64,000 nucleotides of DNA from NCBI GenBank assembly GCA_014218235.1, contig CM024753.1, positions 7,993,146 through 8,057,145 of the forward strand, read 5' to 3'. The stretch is from Colocasia esculenta (Eukaryota; Streptophyta; Magnoliopsida; Alismatales; Araceae). Position 1 is the stretch's first letter. Each line of letters begins with the position of its first letter. Position numbers and translations under genes: made by a program. This document shows, piece after piece, positions 63,421-64,000 of the stretch. Below the pieces are notes generated by a model. The model was not told the origin of the DNA, made no database searches, and saw nothing but the letters and a program-made list of their open reading frames with translations.

Positions 63421-63430
63421 CCTTTTATAG
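63421..63430 (-). promoter_or_regulatory. TATA box of the Tat element 5' LTR
   Basis: CTATAAAAGG on the minus strand, about 35 bp downstream of the hairpin array in coding direction. It is the likely start-site determinant for genomic RNA. Confidence 0.6.
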
Positions 63431-63464
63431 GGGAGGCCCCCTTTACATCGCATGGAGGGGAGAG

Positions 63465-63545
63465 CCCCAACCGATGGTGACATCCTATGATGTCACCATC
63501 GGTTAGCAAAGGCCAACCGATGGTGACACATGCTTGTGTCATCAT
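63465..63545. repeat. Inverted-repeat array in the Tat element 5' LTR
   Basis: AACCGATGGTGACATC facing GATGTCACCATCGGTT, then a further AACCGATGGTGACA unit. The array is reduced compared with the solo LTRs. Confidence 0.85.
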
Positions 63546-63587
63546 GATGTCAGGGAAAAATTCCTTTTTTTTTATTGCAACACCAGA

Positions 63588-63915
63588 CAACTGCCCAATG
63601 GAACAGCGTCAACTCGGACGCTCGGGTAAATTCTGCGCCCAGACGCGTAGCATTGCTCAGTTGGAATAGTAAGACAAATTGGAAAAGAAAAAGAATGAAT
63701 AATCGAATAATTGACGTAGTTCTCGTCTCTAAACACTGATAGCTGATCACGTACATCTCTGACGATTATTAGTGCTAACTCCCATGATTAGATCAATATT
63801 AACGGCTGTTCTGAAAGTCTGAAAGAAGTTATGTAGTAAACAAATATACAGGACCCAAACTACGAATGTATTAACTACTATTACACCGCTGTCAGAAGTT
63901 AGAAAGGGCGACGAA
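63588..63915. other. Probable 3' flank of the next gene
   Basis: Non-coding sequence between the Gypsy target duplication and the stop codon at 63,916. On the minus strand it would be the 3' UTR and downstream region of the partial gene. Confidence 0.35.
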
Positions 63916-64000
63916 CTACATGACCGAATAGCCCGGACCTCCACCACCTTCTGGCACAGTCCATTCGATGTTCTGCTTAGGATCCTTGATGTCGCAAGCC
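63916..64000 (-). CDS. C-terminal end of an unrecognised host gene (partial)
   Basis: The last 28 codons read ACDIKDPKQNIEWTVPEGGG then GPGYSVM and a TAG stop. Base composition is more balanced than the AT-rich flank and the peptide looks like a real, ordered C terminus. I cannot name the family from so short a piece. The gene would continue beyond the right edge and read towards the Gypsy element. Confidence 0.45.
   Translation of the reverse strand, partial: ACDIKDPKQNIEWTVPEGGGGPGYSVM

Larger units (their letters stand above)
43630..63582 (-). mobile_element. Full-length Tat-clade Ty3/Gypsy retrotransposon, about 20 kb, defective
   Basis: Flanked by exact 5-bp duplications CCAGA (43,625-43,629 and 63,583-63,587). 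Coding order on the minus strand: 5' LTR 60,820-63,582, PBS, extra ORF, gag, protease, RT-RNase H, a second RNase H, integrase, a 5-kb non-coding region with tandem repeats and antisense-ORF remnants, PPT, 3' LTR 43,630-45,422. Domain order (RT-RH-aRH-INT) and the long 3' region are typical of the Tat clade (Tat/Ogre/Retand/Grande group). Reading frames carry several stops and shifts, and the integrase catalytic residue is changed. The LTRs differ in length by about 970 bp. Confidence 0.92.
60820..63582 (-). repeat. 5' LTR of the Tat element (2,763 bp)
   Basis: In plus orientation it starts TGTTGACACGGG and ends TTGCAACA. It contains GTCCGTGAAACGGAC repeats (60,995-61,090), a block with TAACATCGATTCC that is inverted relative to the same block in the other LTRs (61,140-61,310), the full minisatellite (61,830-63,000), CTTGCTCGA repeats (63,010-63,200), TATA CTATAAAAGG (63,421-63,430) and a short hairpin array (63,465-63,545). 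Confidence 0.9.

Overview
The window is nuclear DNA of a flowering plant with a repeat-rich genome. It holds one large split host gene whose best match is the plant TTC27-type TPR protein, plant classes of transposon (Tat-clade Gypsy, RTE and L1 LINEs, hAT and Tourist MITEs, a Helitron) and AT-rich spacers. The species cannot be named from sequence alone. All assignments come from reading the sequence and from remembered family features; no database search was run.

Layout. Positions 1-4.6 kb are AT-rich spacer with one Tourist-like MITE. Positions 4,619-42,362 (minus strand) are a 20-exon gene for a TTC27 homolog of about 920 residues. All splice phases agree, but three single-base losses in short homopolymers (two in exon 3, one in exon 6) break the frame. 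Its introns carry most of the repeats. Intron 6 has an L1 fragment split by a MITE, which is itself split by a 3.2-kb solo LTR (TSD CCGGC), a second L1 fragment, and a 2.6-kb non-autonomous LTR element (TSD ACAGG, initiator-Met PBS). Intron 5 has a 1-kb foldback element with a nested hAT MITE, and a tRNA-derived SINE. Intron 3 has a 5'-truncated RTE LINE (19-bp TSD) and a 4.2-kb solo LTR (TSD TCACC) containing an 845-bp hAT-like element (TSD CCCCTAAC). A Helitron (42,736-43,230) sits just upstream of the gene.

Positions 43,630-63,582 are one nearly 20-kb Ty3/Gypsy element of the Tat clade on the minus strand, with TSD CCAGA. It has a 5' LTR, PBS, an extra 500-residue ORF, gag with repeated zinc-knuckle-like modules, protease, RT-RNase H, a second RNase H, integrase, a 5-kb 3' region with a 49-bp tandem array and traces of an antisense coiled-coil ORF, a PPT and a 3' LTR. 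It is dead: the frame is interrupted repeatedly and the integrase catalytic Glu reads Lys. The two solo LTRs are relatives of its LTRs. All carry arrays of short inverted repeats next to a TATA box and a minisatellite of about 85 bp downstream. In the solo LTRs the inverted-repeat array lies between two outward-facing TATA boxes.

The last 85 bases (63,916-64,000, minus) look like the C-terminal end of another gene that continues off the window.
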